From Saprospiraceae bacterium (GTDB taxonomy: Bacteria; Bacteroidota; Bacteroidia; Chitinophagales; Saprospiraceae), in assembly GCA_026129545.1 (NCBI GenBank), contig JAHCHX010000001.1:495501-559500 (forward strand): a DNA stretch of 64,000 nucleotides, read 5' to 3'. Both the position numbers and the translations under genes were made by a program. Below are positions 19,165-27,666 of this stretch, one piece after another (position 1 is the first letter of the stretch; the number at the start of each line of letters is the position of its first letter). A model generated the notes under the pieces. The model made no database searches, was not told where the DNA came from, and saw nothing but the letters and a program-made list of their open reading frames with translations.

Positions 19165-19351
19165 TGTGTCAGCCTTTGGGCTGTCGTTTTCATTCAGGCA
19201 TGAGCCATCCCGAATATTCGGCGGTGGCTCATGTTCTTTTAGAAATAAATCATTGGCAAAAAAACTTCGACGAGTATGTTTTGTTGAGTGCGGGAATGTG
19301 TACTTTCACGCAGTTTTTAAAATATCATTCAACAAAACAAAATTTTTACCA

Positions 19352-20503
19352 ATGAAAAAGTTTTCCTTTTCGCTTCTGGCAGCATCATGTTTGCTGCTCT
19401 GCTATCAAGATTTGGTAGCCCAGCCACTACACGGTCTCACCGCCCGCTACAACTTCTACAACTATGTGTCGCCTCAACTAAGAGACCGAAAGTTTGCCGA
19501 CATTTGGGGCGATATTGACGGCGGCGGTGTCGAGTTGGCGTACCAATGGTGCTTTGCTCCGCAAACCTTCCTCGTGATTCCGGTCAAGTATGGCAGCGCC
19601 CGCATCCCGCCCAGCACGGTCAACCCGGGTGTCAACCACAAGTTGTTCAACTTGGACGCCCTGCTGCAATACGAGCTATTCCGGCACGAAAACCTCATCA
19701 ACCCTTACTTCCACTTTGGGGTAGGCACCACTTTCGATTTTGATGCCGATAAGGACAGGGTCTTCCGCGAGCGGGTGGACAAAAGGGATTTGGATTTCAA
19801 TATCCCCTTGGGCATAGGCCTGAACATCCGGCTGACGCGCAATATTGACCTCAGCGCCCAGACACAGTTTCGCCCCTCCATTCGCGGGCGCGAAGGCTGG
19901 CACCACGGAGTGGGCCTCACCTATTACTGGGGCCCCGAACGGGATGAAGACGGTATGCTGAGCAAGGTCAACGACCGCGACGGCGACGGCGTGGTGGACA
20001 GGTTCGACCGCTGCCCCGATGTGCCGGGATTGGCCAGCCTCAACGGGTGCCCCGACCGCGACGGCGATGGCATCGCAGACGATGAGGACCGCTGTCCCGA
20101 TGTGGTGGGCACCGCCGCGAACAAGGGCTGTCCCGAGCTTGCCCAGATTGACAAGGATGTGCTCATTCGCGCCGTGCGTGCCGTCCAGTTTGAAACCGCC
20201 CAAGCCACCCTCTTGCCAGAGTCCCTTCCCGTGCTCGACGAAATCGCCTCGCTCATGCAGCGTTACCCGGCATACAGCCTTCGCATAGAAGGCCACACGG
20301 ACGATGTGGGCGACGACAAGATGAATCTCGACCTCTCTAAGCGCCGCGCCAAAACCTGCTACGACTACCTCGTGAGCAAGGGTGTCAGCGCCAGCCGGAT
20401 GAGTCACGATGGCTTTGGCGAAACCCGCCCGATTGCTACCAACAGCACACCCGAAGGCCGGGAGCAAAACCGTCGCGTGGAGTTTGAGCTGTTCGTAAAA
20501 TAG
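19352..20503 (+). CDS. OmpA-family protein with two thrombospondin type-3 repeats
   Basis: A 383-residue paralogue of the preceding gene. The start at 19352 (MKKFSFSLLAASCLLLC) gives a proper signal peptide; the frame is open further upstream without meaning. The barrel domain shares HGLTARYNFYNYV, NLINPYFHFGVGTTF and GWHHGVGLTYYWG with its neighbour; two repeats (DRDGDGVVDRFDRCPD and DRDGDGIADDEDRCPD) lead to an OmpA domain with RIEGHTDDVGDDKMN and NRRVEFELFVK. It is 187 bases downstream of its paralogue and followed by a strong terminator, so the pair may be read together or the second may have its own promoter. Confidence 0.92.
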   Translation: MKKFSFSLLAASCLLLCYQDLVAQPLHGLTARYNFYNYVSPQLRDRKFADIWGDIDGGGVELAYQWCFAPQTFLVIPVKYGSARIPPSTVNPGVNHKLFNLDALLQYELFRHENLINPYFHFGVGTTFDFDADKDRVFRERVDKRDLDFNIPLGIGLNIRLTRNIDLSAQTQFRPSIRGREGWHHGVGLTYYWGPERDEDGMLSKVNDRDGDGVVDRFDRCPDVPGLASLNGCPDRDGDGIADDEDRCPDVVGTAANKGCPELAQIDKDVLIRAVRAVQFETAQATLLPESLPVLDEIASLMQRYPAYSLRIEGHTDDVGDDKMNLDLSKRRAKTCYDYLVSKGVSASRMSHDGFGETRPIATNSTPEGREQNRRVEFELFVK

Positions 20504-20542
20504 GGCGAAAAGCTGATAAGGCGAGCCTTTTTCTCAAAATAC

Positions 20543-20576
20543 AATTGCCTTCGTTTCGCGTGAAACGAAGGCAATT
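20543..20576 (+). terminator. Rho-independent terminator after the OmpA pair
   Basis: A perfect 15-bp stem (AATTGCCTTCGTTTC with its complement) around a four-base loop, followed by TTTGTTT. The tail suits the plus strand; the AAAA before it could also let it act for the short minus-strand gene. Confidence 0.85.
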
Positions 20577-20605
20577 TTTGTTTGAAAAACACCGTGAGGC
20601 GTTTG

Positions 20606-20740
20606 TCACCTAACATAGATGAAATACATCAGCAACATCAAAGCTACTGTGGCTAAGGCGACCACGATGAGAAACTTGCGATTTTCCTCGCGGTCTTTGG
20701 CGGTGACTTTTTGCTTTGGCTGTCTATTCTTTGTTGCCAT
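20606..20740 (-). CDS. Small single-helix membrane protein (44 residues)
   Basis: Hand-translated: ATG at 20740, stop TGA at 20606. The N-terminal half is strongly basic (MATKNRQPKQKVTAKDREEN), followed by one hydrophobic helix (FLIVVALATVALMLLMYFIY) and a final VR. This is the pattern of a real small inner-membrane protein with a cytoplasmic basic tail. It is 118 bases downstream of the POT transporter gene on the same strand and could be co-transcribed with it. Function unknown. Confidence 0.55.
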   Translation of the reverse strand: MATKNRQPKQKVTAKDREENRKFLIVVALATVALMLLMYFIYVR

Positions 20741-20858
20741 GACCGATGATTAGATTGTAGGTTGATGATTGAAATTGAAAAACGACGCTCTGTGAGAGGT
20801 TGTTTAAATTCATTTCACGGGGTCGGAAGGTGAAATGAATTCAAACAAACTTTAAGAA

Positions 20859-22499
20859 TCAGGTCAATCCCTTTTCTCGGAAAACTCGATTGAGCCATCG
20901 CAGCATGGCAAACAGCGCCAATGCCGCGCCCGACAGCAGGGCAAAGTTAACCCAAAAGAAATTGGCTTTGTCGTCATATTGGTCCCAAAGTGAGGCAAGC
21001 ACCCCGCTCAATTTGTTGCCGATGGAAGTGGCCAATTGCCAGCCGCCCATCATCAGCCCGGTGATGTGGCGCGGCGCCATTTTCGACACCATCGAAAGCC
21101 CCATCGGGCTGAGACAGAGCTCGCCCACCGTGATGACCCCATAAGCAGCGATGAGCCACCAAGCGGATGCTTTCACCGCTCCATTGTGGGCAGCATAGAC
21201 CGCCCACACGGTGACGAGGGTGCTCAATGCGGAAATGACCAAGCCCCAGCCGATTTTGGCTGGGGTGGTTGGTTCTTTGCCTCGGCGGCGGAGCCAAGCA
21301 AAAAATCCGATGAGCAACGGCGTGAAAATCACCACGAAGAATGGATTGACAGATTGGTAGAGTTCGGTGGAGATGAGCGAGACGCTTCCGCCGTCAGGCG
21401 GGCGCTTGGCTTCGGGCACGTTCAGGAAGTAGGGGTCGAATGTGGCGATTTTCACAACATTGCCAGCCGAATCGCGGGTAGTGCGGAATTGCTCGTCGTA
21501 TTTTGGGTAAAGCCCTTCCTCCATCGAGACCACTTGCGCCATTTTGAGGCTTTCTGCTGGCTTGGCCATCCATGTGGGCATTTCGCGGTCGGTGTAAAAT
21601 TCGGCCCAAGTAGTGAGAGCGGTGCCGTTTTGTTTGAAAATAGCCCAAAAAATGATGACGATGGCATAAATAGACAGCAGCACTTTGATGCGCGGCTTGT
21701 CTTCCGGCGCGGCTTTCATCAGAATCCAAAGATAAAAACCTACCACGGGAATGCTGCCAAACAGAAAAGCGTCGGTAGAATCGGAGCCAAAAATGTTGCC
21801 CGGAATCATCCAGCCCAACACACCCGCCACGATGGCCGGAAACAGCACGGACGACAACATCTGCCCGACACCTGCCTCGCCCGCCACGGGCGCTTTGCGC
21901 ACGTCGGCGTGGGCGTAGTGCCTCATCCCGACGAGGAACACCACGACGCCAATGAACATGCCCACCCCTGCGGCGGCAAAAGCCGCGCCCCAGCCGATGT
22001 TGTGTCGCAGCCATGCAGCGAAGAAGTTGCAGATGAGCGCCCCGATGTTGATGCCCATGTAAAAGATGTTGTAGCCCGTATCTTTTAGGTGCTTATACTG
22101 TTCCTCGTTGTACAGATTGCCAAGCAGCACGGAGATATTGGGTTTGAAAAAACCATTGCCCAAAATCATGACGCCCAACGAGGCGTAGAATGAAAACAAG
22201 TTGTTCGGAATGGCCAGCATCAGGTATCCGATGCCCATGAGCACGCCCCCCAGGATGATGCTGCGCCGATAGCCCAAAAGTCTGTCGGCCACAAGCCCGC
22301 CTATGAAAGGGGTGAGATAGACCAATGCGATGAAGGTGCCGTACACGTCGGAGCCCATGGAGCGGTCAAAAGCCAAGCCGCCTTTTTGGGTGTCCGTCAT
22401 GTAGAGCAAAAAGATGCCTATCATGAGGTAATAGCCGAAGCGTTCCCACATTTCGGTGAAAAAAAGGAAGGGTAATCCGGATGGGTGTTTCTTGAACAT
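20859..22499 (-). CDS. POT/PTR-family proton-coupled peptide transporter
   Basis: A 546-residue MFS permease of the POT family that imports di- and tripeptides with protons. The N-terminus FKKHPSGLPFLFFTEMWERFGYYLMIGIF contains the family ExxERF-type motif (EMWERFGYY) on helix 1; FIALVYLTPFIGGLVADRLLGYRR is the conserved helix 2-3 region, and NIFYMGINIGALI and GWQLATSIGNKLSG are later family signatures. Twelve or more helices are apparent, with a soluble insert around residues 290-370. A start seven codons upstream (22520) is possible; 22499 fits the family better. Confidence 0.9.
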   Translation of the reverse strand: MFKKHPSGLPFLFFTEMWERFGYYLMIGIFLLYMTDTQKGGLAFDRSMGSDVYGTFIALVYLTPFIGGLVADRLLGYRRSIILGGVLMGIGYLMLAIPNNLFSFYASLGVMILGNGFFKPNISVLLGNLYNEEQYKHLKDTGYNIFYMGINIGALICNFFAAWLRHNIGWGAAFAAAGVGMFIGVVVFLVGMRHYAHADVRKAPVAGEAGVGQMLSSVLFPAIVAGVLGWMIPGNIFGSDSTDAFLFGSIPVVGFYLWILMKAAPEDKPRIKVLLSIYAIVIIFWAIFKQNGTALTTWAEFYTDREMPTWMAKPAESLKMAQVVSMEEGLYPKYDEQFRTTRDSAGNVVKIATFDPYFLNVPEAKRPPDGGSVSLISTELYQSVNPFFVVIFTPLLIGFFAWLRRRGKEPTTPAKIGWGLVISALSTLVTVWAVYAAHNGAVKASAWWLIAAYGVITVGELCLSPMGLSMVSKMAPRHITGLMMGGWQLATSIGNKLSGVLASLWDQYDDKANFFWVNFALLSGAALALFAMLRWLNRVFREKGLT

Positions 22500-22577
22500 G
22501 GGATGGATGATTGGCTGCACACAGCGGAATGGGGAGAGTACATCGCATCTGAGTGCCGTTTATGTTTCGGGCAAATG

Positions 22578-22690
22578 TATACCTTGATTCGTCAAGATTT
22601 ATCAGATACGCTTGATTGCTCTCCCTGATTTTTGATGATTCACGCGAAGGAGGGGTTCATCCATGCTGAAGACTTGACGAAGCGAAGTAT
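22578..22690 (-). repeat. Divergent inverted copy of the 105-bp element
   Basis: Starts TATACCTTGATTCGTCAAGA and ends GACGAAGCGAAGTAT, matching the reverse complement of the element at 22696 at both ends and in the CTGATTTTT core, but diverged between and 113 bases long. With copy 3 it forms a head-to-head pair separated by 5 bases. Confidence 0.65.
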
Positions 22691-22695
22691 GGGTA

Positions 22696-22800
22696 TATAC
22701 TTCGCGCCGTTAGGTTTTGGGCATGGCCGCAATCGCAATCTGCTAAAAATCAAGAACGTCAATCATGTTCATCTAACAAATCTTGGCGAATCAAGGTATA
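22696..22800 (+). repeat. 105-bp interspersed repeat, copy 3
   Basis: Same element as at 6711 and 8390 (TATACTTCGCGCCGTTAGG ... CGAATCAAGGTATA), differing at a handful of positions. It lies in the 433-base gap between the divergently transcribed POT transporter and the small secreted protein at 22933. Confidence 0.9.
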
Positions 22801-22879
22801 AAATCATACTGTGCGAGATGCCTTGACCGAACTTTCCAAAACTTGTGCGTTTTCGAGCGCGTTTGGTTGCGTGGGAACA

Positions 22880-22888
22880 TATCTTTGC
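22880..22888 (+). promoter_or_regulatory. Promoter -7 box for the small exported protein
   Basis: TATCTTTGC exactly fits TAnnTTTGC and lies 44 bases before the ATG at 22933. The -33 region has GTTTTCG at about the right distance but no exact TTTG. Confidence 0.45.
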
Positions 22889-22932
22889 CGCTCGTTGCAC
22901 ATTCAAAATTTATCGAAATCCTTTTTTTGGAA

Positions 22933-23391
22933 ATGTTGAAGAAAATTTTGCTTATAGGCCTGAGTATCTTTTTTGTGAGCCAAATCGCCCTTGCACAGCA
23001 ACCAGTTGAAAAAACCGACTCCACCTCGGTGGAAGGGCCTTCGATGGCCGCTCCCGTGGAGCCTATTGCCGATAGCATCCTTGTGACCGTCGTGCTGAAG
23101 CACCAACAAGACAAGAATTTGCCGGAGATACGCCGCATATTGGAGGCCCAGGGGTTTTGGGACATTTTTCCGCCGCAGGATGCCCGCGTGTTGTCGTGGA
23201 CTATAGCGATGAATCTCGGCCATGTCATTTTGCTAAAAATACCCGCCGGGTCGGAGCGCCGGCTCAATCTTTCCCTCGAAAATGGCGCTTGGGGCGCATT
23301 CAACACGGAGGTCTATCTGACTTACGACTACAAGCCTGTGTGGGAAAACTACGTCGAGCGGCGGGAGGAAGCCAAGGCGGACAGGCATTGA
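22933..23391 (+). CDS. Small exported protein of unknown function
   Basis: A 152-residue protein with a signal peptide (LKKILLIGLSIFFVSQIALAQ). The mature part begins with a low-complexity linker (KTDSTSVEGPSMAAPVEP) and then a compact alpha/beta domain (ILVTVVLKHQQDKNLPEIRRILEAQGFWDIFP, SWTIAMNLGHVILLKIP, RRLNLSLENGAWGAF). I do not recognise the family. The start was chosen at the signal peptide; an open frame upstream runs through repeat sequence. Convergent with the GWxTD gene, 10 bases away. Confidence 0.6.
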   Translation: MLKKILLIGLSIFFVSQIALAQQPVEKTDSTSVEGPSMAAPVEPIADSILVTVVLKHQQDKNLPEIRRILEAQGFWDIFPPQDARVLSWTIAMNLGHVILLKIPAGSERRLNLSLENGAWGAFNTEVYLTYDYKPVWENYVERREEAKADRH

Positions 23392-23401
23392 CCCCACTTC
23401 A

Positions 23402-24859
23402 TCAGAAATCCTGAAAATACTGTCGTGCGTTGCGGCCCAAGTTGCGTTGGGTGCCGGTGGCATCGTGGTAGTTGCCATCTTCCACATACTCGGTGGAATT
23501 GCGCGAGTAAAGCACCCGTTCCCAGCGTGGGTTGCTGATTTCGCCGCGAGCGGTGGAGTGCAGCAGCAGATAGTCCTCACCCGCCAATGAAGGGTTGTAA
23601 AACAGGAATTTCACGTTGTTTTGTTGGGTTTTGGGGAATTTGTAATAGACCCAGATTTCGTAAGGCACCGCGCCGGGTTCGTTCTCGACCGTCACGAGGT
23701 CGTCGGGCCGACCGAAGCGCAGGAAGGTGCGCCCCCGGTCCGTCTCAAAACCGTATCGGAACCCGCTCCTGAATTTTTTGTCCACCGCTGCCGCCAATTC
23801 CAAAAATTTCTTGTAAGCCTGTTCGGGGTTGTTGGGGTCTTCGCGCATGAAATGGCGGAAGAGGTAGAAACGCATCTTGCTTAGGTCGCCGCCTTGCAAG
23901 ATGTTTTTGAGCATCTCCGGCTCTTCGCCGATGGCATAAGCGGAGACGGCCCGCAGGCCATAGCGCAAGGCCGCTTCGTCCAGATGCTGCACGAACTGCT
24001 GATGGACGAATTCCTCGGTCAATTCTTTTTCGGGCAGTTCGAGCAGTGGGTTGCTGCGTTGGAAGGCCACTTTTCGAGTGGCGAGCAGTTCGTTGGCTGC
24101 GTTGCGGACCTCGACGGTGAGGAAATAGTTGCCGCTTTCGAGTTTGCTGATGTCCATTTGCACGAGCACGGCATCAATCGGCGAGGGCTTTTTTCGCTGG
24201 TGGCCGATGGAGATGAGGTTGGTGACATCGTTGCCCTTTTCTTGCTCGATAAAGTAGCGGACAAGATAGGCCGGGTCTTGGATGTCTTTGTTCGAATGAT
24301 AAATTTCGGCGTAAAAAGCGAGCAACTTGGCGCCTTGGTCGTAAAAGAGGAAAGGCAGGGGCTCGAGAAAGAAGCCGTTTTTGGTGAAAGGATTGTCCGT
24401 GTCGTCACGCCGAAAACTGCGCAGCAGCTGCACCTCCGAAAGATGGATTTGCGTCCCCACCGCCACTTTTAGGGGGCGTTTGAAAAGCGCCTTGTTCTCC
24501 GGGTCGTTGACATCCACGAAAGATATTTCGAGCAAATAATCACCATTGGGCAGCGACATCCGCTTCACATCGAGCAATGCCTGCGGAAAATCCACCAAAG
24601 GGCTGTTCAGCACATACTTGTCAAATTTGACGGTCTCGTCGCCTTGTTTCACCAAAATCAAGACCTCCACGCCTGCCTGAAGCATCACACTGTCAACGTG
24701 TCGGTACATCACCGAGGCGGCGGCTATTTCGATGTTGATTTCAAGATATGGTTTTTCAGGCGTGGCATACACGGCGTAAGAAACGCCTGCGTCGAGCGCG
24801 TGGGCGAGCTGCGAAACAAGCATCAAAGCCAGCGCAAGGAGTGCAGATTTCATTTTCAT
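23402..24859 (-). CDS. GWxTD domain-containing exported protein
   Basis: A 485-residue exported protein with a signal peptide (KMKSALLALALMLVSQLAHA). The N-terminal two thirds consist of beta-rich modules (VSYAVYATPEKPYLEINIEIA, NGDYLLEISFVDVNDPENKA, LESGNYFLTVEVRN), and the C-terminal region carries the GWxTD-type segment (FRYGFETDRGRTFLRFGRPDD, PYEIWVYYKFP, YLLLHST). Such proteins are common in Bacteroidota and their function is not established. MKMK offers two start codons (24859 or 24853). Confidence 0.75.
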   Translation of the reverse strand: MKMKSALLALALMLVSQLAHALDAGVSYAVYATPEKPYLEINIEIAAASVMYRHVDSVMLQAGVEVLILVKQGDETVKFDKYVLNSPLVDFPQALLDVKRMSLPNGDYLLEISFVDVNDPENKALFKRPLKVAVGTQIHLSEVQLLRSFRRDDTDNPFTKNGFFLEPLPFLFYDQGAKLLAFYAEIYHSNKDIQDPAYLVRYFIEQEKGNDVTNLISIGHQRKKPSPIDAVLVQMDISKLESGNYFLTVEVRNAANELLATRKVAFQRSNPLLELPEKELTEEFVHQQFVQHLDEAALRYGLRAVSAYAIGEEPEMLKNILQGGDLSKMRFYLFRHFMREDPNNPEQAYKKFLELAAAVDKKFRSGFRYGFETDRGRTFLRFGRPDDLVTVENEPGAVPYEIWVYYKFPKTQQNNVKFLFYNPSLAGEDYLLLHSTARGEISNPRWERVLYSRNSTEYVEDGNYHDATGTQRNLGRNARQYFQDF

Positions 24860-25004
24860 GGCAAAAGTGCTTAAATGTAAGTAGTGGGCCTGTTTCGTTT
24901 GTGTTTTGTTAGGTTTTTTAAAATTGGGCAAGCGACAAAATTGCGCGGAAAAAAAATTGCCGACAATATATCTTTCGATATATTCTGCCAAAGATGAGTT
25001 AAAT

Positions 25005-25215
25005 TACTTTTGTGTCGTCAAACCTCCGGCTAAGCCCCTCAAAGTTAGTGCGCCCTGTATGATTTCATAAAAAAAAATGAAGGCCATCCCATTTGGGACT
25101 AACCCCAAAAAACATGAAACACTTGATGCCGTGAAGCAGTCCTCCAAAAGACCAAACTTTTGCGTCAACCCTCCGGTCGCTTCCACCCGTATGGCCGGAG
25201 GGGGTTTTTTTAATC
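25005..25215 (+). ncRNA. Candidate structured leader RNA or small RNA before the peroxidase gene
   Basis: A -7 box TACTTTTG (25005-25012) is followed about 190 bases later by a hairpin CCCTCCGG ... CCGGAGGG (25170-25203) and a run of seven Ts: a complete promoter-terminator unit with no reading frame of note, ending 27 bases before the peroxidase gene. The 3' GCCGGAGG can pair either with the nearby CCTCCGG at 25171 (terminator) or with CCTCCGGC at 25022-25029 near the 5' end. Other pairings inside are GTTAGT with ACTAAC, and TTCAT with ATGAA. This suits an attenuator-type leader or a free-standing RNA whose ends pair. I cannot match it to a known family. Confidence 0.4.
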
Positions 25216-25241
25216 AATTCATCTGAACAAAAGTATTTGCG

Positions 25242-26801
25242 ATGACAATCGAAAACTCTCAAGGTCACGGCTCTGGGGTTACGGAACAAATCCCCGACTA
25301 TGACCCCTATCGGCAATCTGCTTTTCGGTTTGCCCACATAGGGAAAAGCACTCCCTCGCTCACGCCCACCCAATTGGAAGCTATTGCTAAGTCCATGCGC
25401 GCAGAGCCGCAAAACGTGGGAGCCATTGCCACGAAGGACAATGATAAAATAGCGGCTGGCTTCACCTACTTTGGTCAATTTTTGGCACACGATATTACGA
25501 TTAGCCGACACAGTGGCGACGAATCGCCCGCCCTGCGCCTCCAATCGCTTTACGGTCATGGGCCGGGCGCCATGCCATACCTATACGCTTACTATGGAAC
25601 CGATTTTAACGACCCGGCCATGCGTTCGTTGCACCACGAGGAAAGCGCAAATTATCCCATTTTCAGAGGTGTCAAATTGTATGTCGAGTCCGTCGGCGGC
25701 GACCAATACGACATCCGCCGCCTCTACACCAGCCAAGTGCCGCTCATGGCCGACACCCGCAACGACCAAAATTTCTTGCTTTTGCAATTGCATTGCGCGT
25801 TCATCCGATTCCACAACGCGGTGGCGGATTGGCTCAATTTCAAGAGACCTGCGCTCACAGGCGAGGCGCTTTTTAGCGAGACGCGCAAATTGGTCACTTG
25901 GTGCTATCACCGCATCATCGTGGAAGAGTATCTGAAGCCCCTGATGTACGAGGGGGCGCTCGTGGACAGACTGGCCAACCCCGACCATTTTCTGCTCTTC
26001 AAGCCTGATGAAGAACCACGCATGATGCCCGAGTTCAGCCGTGCTGCCTTGCGCATCGGTCACAGCCAAGTGCAAGATGTTTACACGCTCAATCGCGCCA
26101 AAGAGCGCCGCCGGATTTTTGGGCGGCAGTCTGCTCGCAACAACAACCTCCGCGAAAAAGACTTGCGTGGCTTCACCAAATATCCATTCATCAATTTCGA
26201 GTGGCCCCTGTTTTTCGATATGCCCGAGCAGCCACTTGCCCAGCCCAGCTCGGCCATTGACCACACCATCGCTGACCCGCTCAATGCGCTCATCTTTTTG
26301 AAAAACAGACCCGCCCTTGCGCAAATCAACCTAGCGCGTTCGGAAGCATTGCCGACGGGTCATGCCTTTGCTTCCGTGCTTTACCCGTTGGTGAATGAAA
26401 AAACCGGGGCCTATCACACCCTGCTGACCGACGATGAGGTGCGACTCGCCTTGGGCGTGGAAGTGAAAGCCCATGCGTTGCCGCTTTGGCTCTACATCTT
26501 GCTAGAAGCCGAAGTCAAATACGGCGGTCAAAATCTGGGCGTGCTGGGAAGCCATATCGTGGCGGAGCAAATTATGTGGGTGCTAGCGCATGAGCCATAT
26601 TCATATTTGAAACATGAAACGCCCCTCGTTCAAAAAAACAATAAGGATATCCAGATAGACCACGACGGGCTGAGCGCCAAATTCAAGCATATCACAATGG
26701 CAGGGTTGATTCAGTTTCCCAAAGAAATGAGACGGGACATCCAACAGGATTTTAACCAAAGAATCTTTCATGCTGGCGGGAGAGGAACAACTGGACAATG
26801 A
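25242..26801 (+). CDS. Haem peroxidase of the animal (peroxidase-cyclooxygenase) superfamily
   Basis: A 519-residue bacterial member of the superfamily that includes myeloperoxidase and peroxinectin. The distal-side motif FGQFLAHDIT puts the catalytic histidine at His83; LYTSQVPLMADTRNDQNFLLLQLHCAFIRFHNAVADWL is the conserved central helix; EFSRAALRIGHSQV carries the proximal haem ligand His274. No signal peptide is visible, so it is cytoplasmic or exported by another route. It begins 27 bases after the candidate leader terminator and is followed at short distance by an unknown protein and a two-component pair. Peroxide-dependent oxidation is inferred from the family; the substrate is unknown. 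Confidence 0.88.
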   Translation: MTIENSQGHGSGVTEQIPDYDPYRQSAFRFAHIGKSTPSLTPTQLEAIAKSMRAEPQNVGAIATKDNDKIAAGFTYFGQFLAHDITISRHSGDESPALRLQSLYGHGPGAMPYLYAYYGTDFNDPAMRSLHHEESANYPIFRGVKLYVESVGGDQYDIRRLYTSQVPLMADTRNDQNFLLLQLHCAFIRFHNAVADWLNFKRPALTGEALFSETRKLVTWCYHRIIVEEYLKPLMYEGALVDRLANPDHFLLFKPDEEPRMMPEFSRAALRIGHSQVQDVYTLNRAKERRRIFGRQSARNNNLREKDLRGFTKYPFINFEWPLFFDMPEQPLAQPSSAIDHTIADPLNALIFLKNRPALAQINLARSEALPTGHAFASVLYPLVNEKTGAYHTLLTDDEVRLALGVEVKAHALPLWLYILLEAEVKYGGQNLGVLGSHIVAEQIMWVLAHEPYSYLKHETPLVQKNNKDIQIDHDGLSAKFKHITMAGLIQFPKEMRRDIQQDFNQRIFHAGGRGTTGQ

Positions 26802-26877
26802 GGAAAGGGCAGCGATGCCTTCACCCTCACCAACAACATCCCATTTCAATCATTCTTCTATTTCAAACAATTCAATT

Positions 26878-27645
26878 ATGCCGCGCTCCGATTCCACCGA
26901 CCTCTATTTTTGGGAAAACTCCGCAGAGATTGATTGGCAGTTCGACCAAGCGACGTTCAATGACCTCATCGCCAATTTTGCCGACATCAACTCGCGGCGC
27001 GAAATACTTGACCGCAGCACTTATTGGGAAGTGACGGGCGGACGCCGCTTTATCGCCTGCTTTTTCAGCGGCCACGTCATGGAAAATCTGACGGGCGGCG
27101 TGGTAGGCACCGCCCCGTCGGGCATTGTCGGCCTCACCATCACTTTGGGCATAGAGACAGTGAATGGCACCGATATGCTCACGCTGTTGGCCCGTGGCTC
27201 CGACGGGAAGGGGCGGTATCCGGGCGAGACGACCGACCCCTCCGTGCCGCCGGGCAGGGTTTACAAAATGTATATTCAAAAACCGGGCACGCTGACGGAG
27301 GTGAACGCCATGGCTGACTACAACGCTCAGCGCGACAATTTTATAGCCAATGCCAGTTCGGGCCACAAAGGGTACAATCTTCTGAAAAGCAACAACCCGA
27401 TTCCCGGCGGCTCGCCATTCAAAATTGCCATAGACAACCAAACCCTTTTCAGGTTGATATCAAACACGGACAACAACACCCTCGCAGGCTCCACAGAGTT
27501 TTATCTGGGCATACGACTCAACGACACCATGGAACCTGTGGCCGACCATCAAGATTATTTTATTTTAATCGCCAAAAAGCACAACCAGCAACAATACTGG
27601 GTTGGCCCGCCGTGTCCACCGAAACGCTATCTAACGAGTGATTAG
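26878..27645 (+). CDS. Unknown protein next to the haem peroxidase
   Basis: A 255-residue protein from the ATG at 26878 (MPRSDSTDLYFWENSAEIDWQ). A start at 26770 would overlap the peroxidase by 32 bases and add a low-complexity Ser/Thr/Pro stretch, so I prefer the later one. It contains an LYFWENSAEIDWQFDQATFNDL segment, VTGGRRFIACFFSGHV, GIVGLTITLGIETVNGTDMLTLLARGSDG, and EFYLGIRLNDTMEPVADHQDYFILIA. No signal peptide or membrane helix is apparent. I recognise no family. Its position between the peroxidase (76 bases) and the sensor kinase (21 bases) suggests one transcript. Confidence 0.6.
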   Translation: MPRSDSTDLYFWENSAEIDWQFDQATFNDLIANFADINSRREILDRSTYWEVTGGRRFIACFFSGHVMENLTGGVVGTAPSGIVGLTITLGIETVNGTDMLTLLARGSDGKGRYPGETTDPSVPPGRVYKMYIQKPGTLTEVNAMADYNAQRDNFIANASSGHKGYNLLKSNNPIPGGSPFKIAIDNQTLFRLISNTDNNTLAGSTEFYLGIRLNDTMEPVADHQDYFILIAKKHNQQQYWVGPPCPPKRYLTSD

Positions 27646-27666
27646 AGCAGTGGTCAGCACGACATA

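Noticed and set aside
21036..22088. 350-codon frame opposite the POT transporter
   Set aside because: Antisense shadow; the other strand has clear POT motifs.
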